From Bacteroidota bacterium (lineage in GTDB: Bacteria > Bacteroidota > Bacteroidia > Flavobacteriales > Weeksellaceae): DNA of 14,471 nt. The stretch spans positions 1 through 14,471 of the forward strand of contig JAEWOD010000011.1 in NCBI GenBank assembly GCA_023461035.1, read 5' to 3'. This document shows positions 1 through 7,521 of the stretch, piece after piece (within the stretch, counting starts at the first letter, position 1; each line of letters opens with the position of its first letter). Under the pieces are notes generated by a model, which was not told the DNA's origin, ran no database searches, and worked only from the letters and a program-made list of their open reading frames with translations. The position numbers and the translations under genes are program-made.

Positions 1-232
1 GTTTTGAACATTAATCTTATTGCTAAAAAAGTTGGTCTCCACCAGAGCTTTTGTCCTCTTCGGATTAACGCACATAATTTATAAATTTTTTCACCAAAAA
101 TCACCAACTATTTTTCAGTACATTACCACAGTTTATGAATTTGGGTCAAAGCAAAAAGGTTGTTAATCAATGATTTAACAACCTTTTTTTGATAATGAAA
201 TTATAAAAATTAAGAGGTTTCGGATGTAATAA
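1..232. other. intergenic region, no recognisable gene
   Basis: This stretch is AT-rich. The forward frame starting at base 1 stays open for 27 codons and stops at 82-84; it could be the tail of a gene entering from the left, but its residues match nothing I recognise and it may be chance. The only clear structure is the hairpin at 153-188, listed separately. Confidence 0.4.
153..188. terminator. bidirectional-looking intrinsic terminator
   Basis: A perfect 14-bp inverted repeat: AAAAAGGTTGTTAA at 153-166 and its complement at 175-188, with an 8-nt loop. An A-run on one side and a T-run on the other become a U-tract in either direction. It lies about 45 nt past the stop codon of the leftward secreted-protein cluster, so it probably ends that transcript. 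It could also stop transcription arriving from the left edge. Confidence 0.8.
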
Positions 233-712
233 TTATTCCGCCAAAACAAATTCCCATCTGAACTTTTTGTCGTCCTCTGCCGGTTCAAAACGGATTTCTG
301 TGATTGTTCCGGCCGAATAACTTCTCATCGCATCACCTTTTCGGGCTTTACTTTTTATGTGCCAATGTTTGTCCGAACCGGAAACGGCTTCGATTTTATA
401 AGCGGATTTGGAACTATCCAGCCAGGCGGTGCGTTCACCTGCAGGATGCGGCGCCAGATAAAATTCGCTGTCATAAAGTTTGAATACATAACTTCCGTCT
501 TTTTGAGGAATAACTTCCCATTTCTGCATCCCGCTTTTGTTGAATTTTTCCAGAAAAACATTGTTTGCCAGTGTGGGACCAAGCGGTTCTATCGCTTCTC
601 CGTTTCCATTTACGATGAAGTAAACGCCTTTTGGGAGAACAGCATCGTTTTTGACTTGAGCTTGTAATCCGGCACAGATTAAGAGAATAAGAATGATTTG
701 AAAAGATTTCAT
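233..712 (-). CDS. secreted small protein with beta-trefoil-like repeats
   Basis: A 159-residue protein with a clear signal peptide (residues 1-19, hydrophobic core IILILLICAG, Q after the cut), so it should leave the cytoplasm. I do not recognise a named family. The mature part shows three similar units ending near residues 66, 108 and 154 (QKWEV, AYKIEA, FRWEF), each preceded by a hydrophobic patch about 12 residues earlier. This threefold pattern, with units of roughly 45 residues and Q-x-W-like ends, is what ricin-type and related beta-trefoil folds show; such domains often bind sugars. It is the last gene of a leftward run, 20 nt after the GH5 gene, with no promoter seen between them, so it is probably co-transcribed. 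A carbohydrate-binding role next to a glycosidase is inference. A protease-inhibitor trefoil is an alternative. Confidence 0.7.
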   Translation of the reverse strand: MKSFQIILILLICAGLQAQVKNDAVLPKGVYFIVNGNGEAIEPLGPTLANNVFLEKFNKSGMQKWEVIPQKDGSYVFKLYDSEFYLAPHPAGERTAWLDSSKSAYKIEAVSGSDKHWHIKSKARKGDAMRSYSAGTITEIRFEPAEDDKKFRWEFVLAE

Positions 713-732
713 AATTGGATTTTTAGAATAAA

Positions 733-2043
733 TTATTTTTTCAAGATTTTAATTGTTTCCACTCCTTTGTTCGTATGAACTTTCACGAAATAAATTCCCG
801 AACTTAAATTTTGGGTAGGAATTTTAGTTTCCTTGCTTTGGATCAATTTCTGTCCGGCTGTGTTGAAAATCTCCACTTTAGAAATGACAGATTTTGAATC
901 AATGTTCAGAATGTTTTGAAAAGGATTGGGATAAACCGAAACCAAACCGTCTTCCCATTCATTTATTCCCATATCTTCACATACACCATTGATCAATTTA
1001 TAAGGGCGTACAGCGGTTGTAGAAATCGCATTGGGATGTGTATTGACAAACACATTTCCATCGGCTGTCAAACTATTTGCCATGCCGTTTGTGGTGATGT
1101 AAAGCGGACTTTCGGAGCCTTCTTCGATTCTTCCCCACCACCAGATGAGATATCCGAAGTCATACTGTGCACTCAGAGTCAGCAACAATTCATAATTGAT
1201 AGGGACGATGTTATTACCTTGCAATTCATCATGAGCGATTTCGCCTAAAACGATGGGCGCGTTAACATTCCCCAATTCCGCCATATACTGTGTCATTTGG
1301 GCATCGCTTACTTGCACGGCGTTTCCGCCTGAAGGCCAATACGTATGTACACTGAAAATCAGTTTATGAAGCGGATCAGCTGCCATCAAAGCCGCACCAT
1401 GATTCACAAAAAACCGGTGGTCTTTTCCCCAATGCATACCATCTATCATAATCGGACAAGTCAAACCTGCATTTCGTAAAATGTTAATTGCCGCCACATT
1501 TGCGTTATAATAAGTGGTTTGTTCCCCTTCAGATGGAGGATAATTGGAACTGCTGGGTTCATTTGCAATATTGAGAATCAAATATTCCTGATTTGTTTTC
1601 AAAACATCTAATATTTCGGGTTGCGTCCACCAGTTTGCAGCAGTCGTTAAGTCAGCCATCGGATTTGGGCTTCCTGTAAAATCATGTAGTTCCACTATTG
1701 GAATCATGTCATTTGAAAGTGTAGCTTCAATCATCGTTGTCAATTGAACGGCTGTCGTTGGCACTTCCACACAATTATAATCCGGCGGCGGAAATGTACA
1801 GTATTCGCGGTCAACTACCAATCTGACGGCATTGGAATTGGTTTTTTCGATTTCAGTAATTTCACCCACACCAAAGTCTGAAACATCATAAATGTTTCCG
1901 TGGTTTAGCCCTTTCAGAATGATGGTTTCACCACAATCATCTATGAGGTTTTTACCATCTACGGAAAGAAGAGAATTAGGATATTGAGCCAGAATGGCAG
2001 GACCTAATAGAATCAAAGCCAGTGCAAATTTTTGATTGATCAT
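733..2043 (-). CDS. secreted GH5-type glycoside hydrolase with T9SS sorting domain
   Basis: A 436-residue secreted enzyme, likely cutting beta-1,4-linked glycans (cellulase or mannanase type; the substrate cannot be told from sequence). The ATG at 2043 gives a normal signal peptide (MINQKFALALILLG...AQ); an ATG nine codons upstream at 2070 would lengthen the n-region and is less likely. The TIM-barrel domain spans about residues 25-345. Family GH5 landmarks are visible: the acid/base motif N161-E162-P163 at the end of a hydrophobic strand, H233-T-Y235, the nucleophile E268 in VLGE, and a tryptophan cluster at 301-303. Residues 369-436 (YPNP, then GIYFVKV, ending KILKK) form a type A T9SS sorting domain, so the protein should be secreted or anchored at the cell surface. 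It lies 42 nt after the lipoprotein gene and 20 nt before the trefoil-like gene, fitting one transcript. Confidence 0.88.
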   Translation of the reverse strand: MINQKFALALILLGPAILAQYPNSLLSVDGKNLIDDCGETIILKGLNHGNIYDVSDFGVGEITEIEKTNSNAVRLVVDREYCTFPPPDYNCVEVPTTAVQLTTMIEATLSNDMIPIVELHDFTGSPNPMADLTTAANWWTQPEILDVLKTNQEYLILNIANEPSSSNYPPSEGEQTTYYNANVAAINILRNAGLTCPIMIDGMHWGKDHRFFVNHGAALMAADPLHKLIFSVHTYWPSGGNAVQVSDAQMTQYMAELGNVNAPIVLGEIAHDELQGNNIVPINYELLLTLSAQYDFGYLIWWWGRIEEGSESPLYITTNGMANSLTADGNVFVNTHPNAISTTAVRPYKLINGVCEDMGINEWEDGLVSVYPNPFQNILNIDSKSVISKVEIFNTAGQKLIQSKETKIPTQNLSSGIYFVKVHTNKGVETIKILKK

Positions 2044-2085
2044 ATTTTTTAATTTGGTATAATTGTTCATTTCTTTAGTTTTAAA

Positions 2086-2538
2086 TTAATAATAAATCCC
2101 TTCGTAATGAGCAGTCAGGGTTTCTCCCTGCACGGTTAGTTCTACATTGATTTTTATTTTCTGGTTTTGCTCGTCTATTTCAACGGTCGCTTCGCCTTCT
2201 TGCGCATATATCGCATCATCTAAATAGTAAACGGCGCCTGCCTTGAACTCTGTTTCCGGATCATAGGTCTGGTCATCTGTATTCAATACATATTGTCCTG
2301 CAATTTGTTCTATTTCAGCTCCTAAAAACATAATCCCAAAACCATGAGATTCATCGTCAGTTCCGCCTTGTATGATTAATTCGTTATCAAAATAATATAC
2401 CGTTACAAAATCTACCGGATGTGTTTCTCCGAGATACGTCTGTTTGTTGACCGTTGTTTCAGTGTTTGAACTTTCATCATCGTCTTTGCAATTGACCAAA
2501 AGCAAAGCGCTTATTAAAAGAAAAAGTATTTTTTTCAT
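2086..2538 (-). CDS. putative surface-exposed lipoprotein, function unknown
   Basis: A 150-residue lipoprotein. The ATG at 2538 gives a short signal peptide with lipobox LLVN-C17. An upstream in-frame TTG at 2565 overlaps a TAAGTTTG promoter element and is rejected as start. Directly after the lipidated cysteine comes KDDDE, which resembles the lipoprotein export signal (K followed by acidic residues) that sends Bacteroidota lipoproteins to the outer face of the outer membrane. The rest is acidic and beta-rich in appearance (YLGETHPVDFVTVYYF, then regular alternating strands) and ends in aromatic residues (HYEGIYY). No family is recognised. It is the first gene of the run leading to the GH5 enzyme and trefoil-like protein, so a role at the cell surface alongside that enzyme is a fair inference. 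Confidence 0.8.
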   Translation of the reverse strand: MKKILFLLISALLLVNCKDDDESSNTETTVNKQTYLGETHPVDFVTVYYFDNELIIQGGTDDESHGFGIMFLGAEIEQIAGQYVLNTDDQTYDPETEFKAGAVYYLDDAIYAQEGEATVEIDEQNQKIKINVELTVQGETLTAHYEGIYY

Positions 2539-2562
2539 ATTGGTTTGTTTTAAATTCTGAAA

Positions 2563-2570
2563 CAAACTTA
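2563..2570 (-). promoter_or_regulatory. -7 element for the lipoprotein-GH5-trefoil cluster
   Basis: TAAGTTTG on the minus strand matches the Bacteroidota -7 consensus TAnnTTTG and lies 24 nt before the lipoprotein ATG, giving a leader of about 18 nt. No TTG or TTTG at the right distance upstream was found, so the -33 half is weak or absent. Confidence 0.5.
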
Positions 2571-2678
2571 TTTTGAATTTATAATCTAATAATTTGGTTT
2601 TTTATGAATGGAGGATTCTAATTCATCAACTGTAAATCGTTCTTATCATTTATCAATTCCTGTATATTTTTATCGGAC

Positions 2679-2686
2679 TAAATTTG
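2679..2686 (+). promoter_or_regulatory. -7 element for the LLM oxidoreductase
   Basis: TAAATTTG matches TAnnTTTG and lies 25 nt before the ATG at 2712. No good -33 TTG was seen at 17-23 nt upstream. Together with the minus-strand element at 2563-2570 it makes this a divergent promoter region. Confidence 0.5.
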
Positions 2687-2711
2687 TATTTTAAATATAT
2701 AAGAGAAAATC

Positions 2712-3740
2712 ATGGAATTAGGAATCGGAATGTTTGGCGATTTAACGTTTGATGTGCAAAAAGGAAAATTTCAGCCGGCAGCTCAAAAATTTCAGGAATT
2801 GATAGAGCAGGTAAAACTTGCAGATGAATTGGGAATTGACGTGTTTTCGATAGGAGAGCACCATAGAAAAGACTATGCGGTTTCTTCTCCCGAAATCCTT
2901 TTGGCAGCATTGTCAACCGTTACCAGAAACATTAGATTGGGAAGCGGCGTGACGGTATTGAGTTCGACTGACCCGGTCAAGGTCTATCAGGATTTTGCCA
3001 CAATTGATTTAATTTCCGGCCAACGTTCGGAAATCATTGCCGGACGTGGAAGTTTCATCGAATCCTTTCCGCTTTTCGGATATGATTTGAAGGATTACAA
3101 CGGATTGTTTGAAGAAAAATTAGAATTATTATTGGCATTAAATCAAAACGAAATCATCAATTGGGAAGGAAAATACCGGGCTCCGATAGTGGATCAGACA
3201 GTTTATCCACGTCCTCTGCGTGAAATTCCGGTTTGGATAGCCGTAGGCGGAACGCCGGAATCGGTGGTTCGGGCAGCTCGATTAGGTTTGCCAATTATTT
3301 TTGCCATCATCGGCGGTATGCCCAAACAGTTCAAACCTTTGATTGATTTTTACAAACAACAATATGTGCAATTCGGCCATGATCCGGAAAAAATGCAGGT
3401 TGGGGTTCATTCGCATACTTTTGTTGCCGATTCCCAGCAGGAAATTCTGGATCATTATTTTCCGTATTATAAATCCCAAATGGACAGAATAGGGCGGGAC
3501 AGAGGCTGGGCACCTTATATGCAAATGCAGTTTGAAGGCGGGATGAGCCCGGAAGGAGCTTTGTTTATGGGCGATGCGCACCAGGTTGCGGAAAAAATGA
3601 TAGCAACGATTGAAATGTTCGGATTGACACGGTTTATCGCACACATTGATGTCGGCGGACCGACACACAAAGAAATGATGAAAGCCATCGAGTTATACGG
3701 TTCCAAAGTTTTGCCGGAAGTGAGAAGAGCGGTTGAATAA
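2712..3740 (+). CDS. LLM class flavin-dependent oxidoreductase
   Basis: A 342-residue cytoplasmic protein of the bacterial luciferase-like superfamily, which uses reduced FMN or F420-type flavin to oxidise an organic substrate; the substrate is unknown. The N-terminus MELGIGMFGDL, the SIGEHH motif (46-50), the strand IRLGSGVTVLSS, the GRGSF turn, and the segment RPLREIPVWIAVGGTPESV are typical. The length and these motifs fit the subgroup modelled on the structure 2I7G (TIGR03858-like), recalled from memory. The gene is monocistronic: its own -7 element lies 25 nt upstream, and a strong hairpin follows 5 nt after the stop. Neighbours on both sides run leftward, so context does not indicate a pathway. 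Confidence 0.88.
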   Translation: MELGIGMFGDLTFDVQKGKFQPAAQKFQELIEQVKLADELGIDVFSIGEHHRKDYAVSSPEILLAALSTVTRNIRLGSGVTVLSSTDPVKVYQDFATIDLISGQRSEIIAGRGSFIESFPLFGYDLKDYNGLFEEKLELLLALNQNEIINWEGKYRAPIVDQTVYPRPLREIPVWIAVGGTPESVVRAARLGLPIIFAIIGGMPKQFKPLIDFYKQQYVQFGHDPEKMQVGVHSHTFVADSQQEILDHYFPYYKSQMDRIGRDRGWAPYMQMQFEGGMSPEGALFMGDAHQVAEKMIATIEMFGLTRFIAHIDVGGPTHKEMMKAIELYGSKVLPEVRRAVE

Positions 3741-3745
3741 TTTCG

Positions 3746-3782
3746 GACCTGTCAGGTTTCGAAACCTGACAGGTCTTTTTTT
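3746..3782 (+). terminator. palindromic terminator between convergent genes
   Basis: Positions 3746-3775 are a perfect 30-nt palindrome (arms start GACCTGTCAGGTT, TCGA in the loop), followed by seven T on the plus strand. It terminates the LLM oxidoreductase gene; on the other strand the hairpin directly follows the copA stop codon but has no U-tract. From memory, ACCTGTCAGGTTT-type palindromes are widespread between genes in Flavobacteriaceae, so this may be a copy of a dispersed element. Confidence 0.88.
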
Positions 3783-6297
3783 ATCTCCGCCATTTCAATC
3801 TCAAACTATTACTCACCACACTTACAGAACTCAATGCCATCGCCGCGCCGGCAAGCATCGGACTGAGTAAAAACCCGTTGATAGGATAGAGGATACCTGC
3901 TGCAATCGGAATGCCGATGATGTTATAAATAAAAGCCCAAAACAAATTTTGTTTAATGGTAGAAACCGTTTGTTTGGACAGTTTTATCGCTTCCGGGATT
4001 TTCAGTAAATCGTCTGAAAGAATCGTCATTTTTGCCGATTCGATGGCGATGTCGCTTCCTTTCCCCATTGCGATTCCGACATTTGCCCGCGCCAGGGCCG
4101 CACTATCATTGATTCCGTCGCCGACCATCGCCACTATTTTTCCATTTGATTGTAATTCTTGGATGAATTTCAATTTATCTTCCGGCAAAACTCCCGAACG
4201 GAAATTTTTGATTCCTACTTGATCCGCAACCGATTTTGCGGACGCTTCATTATCGCCCGTCTGCATAAAAACTTCGATTCCCAAATCCTGTATTTTTTTT
4301 ACGGCTTCTTTGGAAGTAGGTTTGAGCGCATCCGAAATGGAAATTCCGGCTAAAACTTCATTTGAATTGCTCAATAAAATAACTGTTCTTGCTTGTGCCA
4401 ATTCTATGTTAATCCAATTTGAAACTTCAGCATTAAATTGAATTTTTTCTTCCTGAATAAATTTGGGGTTTCCAACGAAATAGGTTTCATTTTGATATTT
4501 CCCGATGATTCCTTTTCCCGAAGAATTCTCCACCTGAACACCACTTAGAAACAAATTATCTTCATGTTGGCTGAGCGTAGTCGAAGCCAAATGTTTCACA
4601 ATCGCTTCCGCCAACGGATGTTCGGATTGTTTTTCTATGGAGTAAAGAATTGAGTTGAATTGATTTATATCATTGGTGGCTGAGGAAACTCGAAGCTCGT
4701 TGGCTGAGGAAACTCGAAGCCCGAACCATTTCAACTCGTTTACAACCGGTTTTCCCTCTGTCAGTGTTCCGGTTTTGTCCAGAACAACGGCATTGATTTT
4801 TTGAGCCGATTCCAGTGCTTCGGCATCTTTAATGAGAATTCCGTGATCGGCACCCTTTCCGATTCCGACCATTATCGCAGTCGGTGTAGCCAACCCCAAA
4901 GCACAGGGACAGGCAATGACCAAAACGGTTACCATCGCCAATAATCCTTGCGTAAATCCGTTATCACCACCCAAAATAATCCAAACAATAAAAGTCAAAA
5001 TTGAAATTAAAACCACTACCGGAACAAAAATTCCGGCTATTTTATCGACCAATTTTTGAACCGGGGCACGGCTTCCCTGTGCTTCTTTTACCATGTTTAT
5101 GATTTGGGCGAGGAGCGTATCGCTTCCGACTTTGGTTGCCCGAAATTGGAAACTTCCTTTTTGATTGATGGTGCCGGAAAAAACCTTATCGCCCGTTTTT
5201 TTTTCGATAGGCAAAGGCTCCCCTGAAATCATACTTTCATCCACAAATGAATTTCCCGAAATCAGCTCTCCGTCGACTGCGATTTTTTCACCAGGTTTTA
5301 CCATAATCGTATTGCCGACTTGAATGGAAGAAATCGGCATTTCCATCTGATGCCCGCCTTCATGTACGACCACAACAGTTTTGGGTTGTAGCCCGATGAG
5401 TTTTTTGATGGCCGATGAAGTATTACCTTTGGCGCGTTCTTCCAATACTTTTCCCAATAAAATAAAGGCAATCACAACACCTGCAGTTTCAAAATAAACG
5501 TGAGGATTCAGTCCTCGGCTATGCCAGAAATCAGGGAACAACGTATTGAAAACACTGAACAGATAAGCAATCCCGGTACTCATCGCCACCAACGTATCCA
5601 TATTGGATGAACGGTGTTTCAGCTGCTTCCAGGCACCAATGAAAAATTGTTTTCCTAAAATAAACACAATGGGGGTGGAGATTGCCCACATCAATAAATT
5701 GGAAATTAAAAATTGAGAATTAAAAATTTTAACGGAAGGAGAATCCATCCAGAACATGCCGATGATCATCAGTGGAATAGACAACGCAATTGCCCAAATA
5801 GTTTTGATTTTCAGTTGTTTGTAATGGATATGACGAATTTCTTCCAAACTGTCTTTTGCTTCTTCTGATTCGTCAATCATCAAATCATAGCCTCCCGACT
5901 GAAGTGCAGCTTTCAATTTAAAAGCATCGGTGAGTGAAGGAATGAATTCAATCATGGCTTCGGTATTGGCATAATTGACTTGTGCATCCACCACGCCGGG
6001 CTGCATGCGTAAAATATTTTGTGAACTGTTGGCGCAACTTGCACAACTCATGTTCATCACCGGAAACCGTTTTTTTATCGTTGGAACATCATAGCCCAAA
6101 TCCCGGATTTTCTTCACGGCAAGCGGAATGGCTTCGTCCAGATCTTTAGATGAAATTTTCGCACGTTGGTTATTGAGTTCCACGCTGTGTTCCGAGATTT
6201 CGGAAATTTCATCTAGACCTTTGTTTACGATGAGCGCACAATGTTCGCTATCGACGTTTTCAAGCGGAATGTATATCGATTTATCTTCTGTTGCCAT
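3781..6297 (-). CDS. copA: copper-translocating P1B-1-type ATPase (CopA)
   Basis: An 838-residue inner-membrane pump that exports Cu(I) using ATP. The ATG at 6297 is chosen; a TTG seven codons upstream is part of the -7 element region. The order is: a degenerate N-terminal HMA domain (about 5-75) in which the CxxC is replaced by SEHC, a second HMA domain with C85-A-S-C88, membrane segments, the actuator loop SGEP (358-361), the metal-binding CPC (463-465) in TM6, the phosphorylation site D507-KTGTLT, HP at 560-561, TGDN (680-683) and GDGIND (726-731). The TM7 Y791-N792 and the TM8 MALSS stretch (820-824) fit the Cu(I) subgroup P1B-1 rather than Zn/Cd pumps. Two loops of the nucleotide-binding domain carry short repeat insertions (4567-4590 and 4677-4720). 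The HMA-AraC regulator upstream on the same strand supports metal-responsive expression. Confidence 0.95.
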   Translation of the reverse strand: MATEDKSIYIPLENVDSEHCALIVNKGLDEISEISEHSVELNNQRAKISSKDLDEAIPLAVKKIRDLGYDVPTIKKRFPVMNMSCASCANSSQNILRMQPGVVDAQVNYANTEAMIEFIPSLTDAFKLKAALQSGGYDLMIDESEEAKDSLEEIRHIHYKQLKIKTIWAIALSIPLMIIGMFWMDSPSVKIFNSQFLISNLLMWAISTPIVFILGKQFFIGAWKQLKHRSSNMDTLVAMSTGIAYLFSVFNTLFPDFWHSRGLNPHVYFETAGVVIAFILLGKVLEERAKGNTSSAIKKLIGLQPKTVVVVHEGGHQMEMPISSIQVGNTIMVKPGEKIAVDGELISGNSFVDESMISGEPLPIEKKTGDKVFSGTINQKGSFQFRATKVGSDTLLAQIINMVKEAQGSRAPVQKLVDKIAGIFVPVVVLISILTFIVWIILGGDNGFTQGLLAMVTVLVIACPCALGLATPTAIMVGIGKGADHGILIKDAEALESAQKINAVVLDKTGTLTEGKPVVNELKWFGLRVSSANELRVSSATNDINQFNSILYSIEKQSEHPLAEAIVKHLASTTLSQHEDNLFLSGVQVENSSGKGIIGKYQNETYFVGNPKFIQEEKIQFNAEVSNWINIELAQARTVILLSNSNEVLAGISISDALKPTSKEAVKKIQDLGIEVFMQTGDNEASAKSVADQVGIKNFRSGVLPEDKLKFIQELQSNGKIVAMVGDGINDSAALARANVGIAMGKGSDIAIESAKMTILSDDLLKIPEAIKLSKQTVSTIKQNLFWAFIYNIIGIPIAAGILYPINGFLLSPMLAGAAMALSSVSVVSNSLRLKWRR
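4567..4590. repeat. short palindrome-like repeat inside copA (copy A)
   Basis: TTGGCTGAGCGTAGTCGAAG followed by CCAA, with inverted TTGGCT/AGCCAA ends. It resembles the GAGCG-AGTCGAAG short repeats that I recall from many Bacteroidota and cyanobacterial genomes. It is in frame within copA, encoding LASTTLSQ in the nucleotide-binding domain shortly after the HP motif. Confidence 0.6.
4677..4720. repeat. tandem 24-bp in-frame repeat inside copA (copies B and C)
   Basis: TGGCTGAGGAAACTCGAAGC occurs exactly at 4677-4696 and again at 4701-4720. The 24-nt period adds eight codons, giving LRVSSANE then LRVSSATN in the protein. The unit shares its TGGCTGAG start and TCGAAGC end with the repeat at 4567-4590, so all three look like members of one short-repeat family. 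Confidence 0.85.
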
Positions 6298-6302
6298 AGC
6301 TT

Positions 6303-6310
6303 CAAATTTA
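6303..6310 (-). promoter_or_regulatory. -7 element immediately before copA
   Basis: TAAATTTG on the minus strand ends 5 nt before the copA ATG, which would give an almost leaderless mRNA. No -33 TTG was found at the expected distance, so this element may be weak or fortuitous; copA could also be reached by readthrough from the upstream genes. Confidence 0.4.
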
Positions 6311-6366
6311 TGAAACAAATTTCGGAGGAAAAAAGGAGGGAAGCGTTACAGAATTTTGGGGAAGGG

Positions 6367-6903
6367 TTATATTATTATACCACCATATTTGAAGAAAGTA
6401 AGTTCAGAGCCTTTAATAAACTCGACTAAGTGGGTATTCTCATCTGCATTTTTATTTTCTAATTCAAAGTAATATACATCGGGATTTACTCTTGTTGATA
6501 AAATAAAATCAACAGAAGTGGAATCAATAGGATTTAATATTCTTTTGGGAAAAGAACAAAAAGAGAATCTTTTGACTTGATAATTGGGATTTATTTGACT
6601 TAACTCTGATAGGCAACAAATATTTCCTCTAATTTCACTTGGAACTAAAAGACCTTCTGCTAATATTAGTAAAAATTCATTTGATAGAGGTTCAAAAAAA
6701 TCTATTTCTATATCATTCAAAATGACCTTATTCTCAAATAACTGAATTTTTTCTTTAGGAATTTTTGAATAATTGAGGTTAGCATCCTTAGAGTCAAATA
6801 ATTTATTTAAAGAATTATAGTAAGCAGGATTATCATTGATCTGAGCAAACGAAATATTACTTACGAAAAGAATAAATATTAAGAAACTATTTTTTAGTTC
6901 CAT
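6367..6903 (-). CDS. secreted hypothetical protein between regulator and copA
   Basis: A 178-residue protein of unknown function. The ATG at 6903 gives a clean signal peptide (residues 1-21, core FLIFILFVSNISFA), so it is exported, probably to the periplasm. The mature part is rich in N, I, F and E, has a CC pair (ICCLSEL) and a third cysteine (SFCSF), and ends in a hydrophobic tail FKYGGIII. No domain is recognised. It lies between the HMA-AraC regulator (23 nt gap) and copA (69 nt gap) on the same strand, so it may belong to the metal-response group; the cysteines are not arranged as a known metal site. Its composition is more AT-rich than copA, which could mean later insertion. Its own promoter is visible at 6910-6940. 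Confidence 0.7.
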   Translation of the reverse strand: MELKNSFLIFILFVSNISFAQINDNPAYYNSLNKLFDSKDANLNYSKIPKEKIQLFENKVILNDIEIDFFEPLSNEFLLILAEGLLVPSEIRGNICCLSELSQINPNYQVKRFSFCSFPKRILNPIDSTSVDFILSTRVNPDVYYFELENKNADENTHLVEFIKGSELTFFKYGGIII

Positions 6904-6909
6904 AGTAGC

Positions 6910-6940
6910 CAAATTTAGTTAATTTATTAGAGATTATCAA
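6910..6940 (-). promoter_or_regulatory. promoter of the secreted hypothetical gene
   Basis: On the minus strand TTG (6940-6938), a 20-nt spacer and TAAATTTG (6917-6910) match the Bacteroidota -33/-7 consensus. The -33 half lies inside the last codons of the regulator gene. The -7 element ends only 6 nt before the ATG at 6903, so the message would be nearly leaderless. Confidence 0.55.
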
Positions 6941-7487
6941 TTCCTCTTCTTTCCGAACTTTCCAAACCTTTAAACTCACTCGGCGTAAATCCCGTAACCT
7001 TTTTAAACTGTGCCGACAAATGCGCCGAACTGCTGTATCCCAGCCGGAAAGCGATTTCCTTTAAGCTCAATTCATCATAAACCAATAATTCTTTAACTTT
7101 TTCAATTTTCTGCAAAATGGCAAATTGTTCAATCGTAATGCCCGTGGTAGAAGAAAAAAGTTTGCTCAATTGCGAATATTCCTTATTCAATTCAGTAGAA
7201 ATCAATTCCGAAAGATTAAAAGAATGCTCATTGTCATTTTGTATCTGGTTGATAATGATTGTTTTGATTTGATTGATGATGGCGGAATTTTTATCGTCCA
7301 ATAATTCAAAACCCAGCTTTTCGATTTTGGATTTGAATTCGGATGCTTGTTTTTGGGATATTTCTTTTTGAAGCAGAACTTCGCCCAAACGCACTTCAAT
7401 CGGATTGATTTTCATTTCGTCCAAAACATTCTGCACAGCCATCACACAGCGCGGACAAACCATATTTTTAACCTGGAGTTTCTGCAT
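6927..7487 (-). CDS. HMA-domain/AraC-family fusion transcriptional regulator
   Basis: A 186-residue one-component regulator. Residues 1-65 form a heavy-metal-associated (HMA) domain with the metal site M9-V-C11-P-R-C14; residues about 85-180 form an AraC-type DNA-binding domain with two helix-turn-helix units, the second containing the family signature (LKEIAFRLGYSSSAHLSAQF, ending in FTPSEFK). AraC proteins usually sense through an N-terminal domain; here a Cu-chaperone-like domain takes that place, so binding of Cu(I) or a similar soft metal is the likely signal (inference). The gene lies just upstream of copA on the same strand, with one small gene between. Its promoter overlaps a tandem 11-bp direct repeat in the divergent region, which suggests autoregulation. 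I recall similar HMA-AraC proteins next to copper ATPases in other Bacteroidota. Confidence 0.88.
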   Translation of the reverse strand: MQKLQVKNMVCPRCVMAVQNVLDEMKINPIEVRLGEVLLQKEISQKQASEFKSKIEKLGFELLDDKNSAIINQIKTIIINQIQNDNEHSFNLSELISTELNKEYSQLSKLFSSTTGITIEQFAILQKIEKVKELLVYDELSLKEIAFRLGYSSSAHLSAQFKKVTGFTPSEFKGLESSERRGIDNL

Positions 7488-7491
7488 AGGA

Positions 7492-7521
7492 CAAAGTTAC
7501 TTAATTTCAATGCAACTCAAA
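7492..7521 (-). promoter_or_regulatory. promoter of the HMA-AraC regulator
   Basis: On the minus strand TTTG (7521-7518), an 18-nt spacer and TAACTTTG (7499-7492) fit the Bacteroidota consensus. The -7 element ends 4 nt before the ATG at 7487, so the transcript is predicted to be leaderless. The -33 half overlaps the first copy of the direct repeat at 7513-7523. Confidence 0.65.

Noticed and set aside
1..84. Open forward frame from the left edge, 27 codons to a stop
   Set aside because: It has no start, is too short to recognise and may be chance; kept only as a note on the intergenic entry.
359..667. Forward open frame of 102 codons
   Set aside because: It lies antisense within the secreted trefoil-like gene, which has a signal peptide and a coherent repeat pattern.
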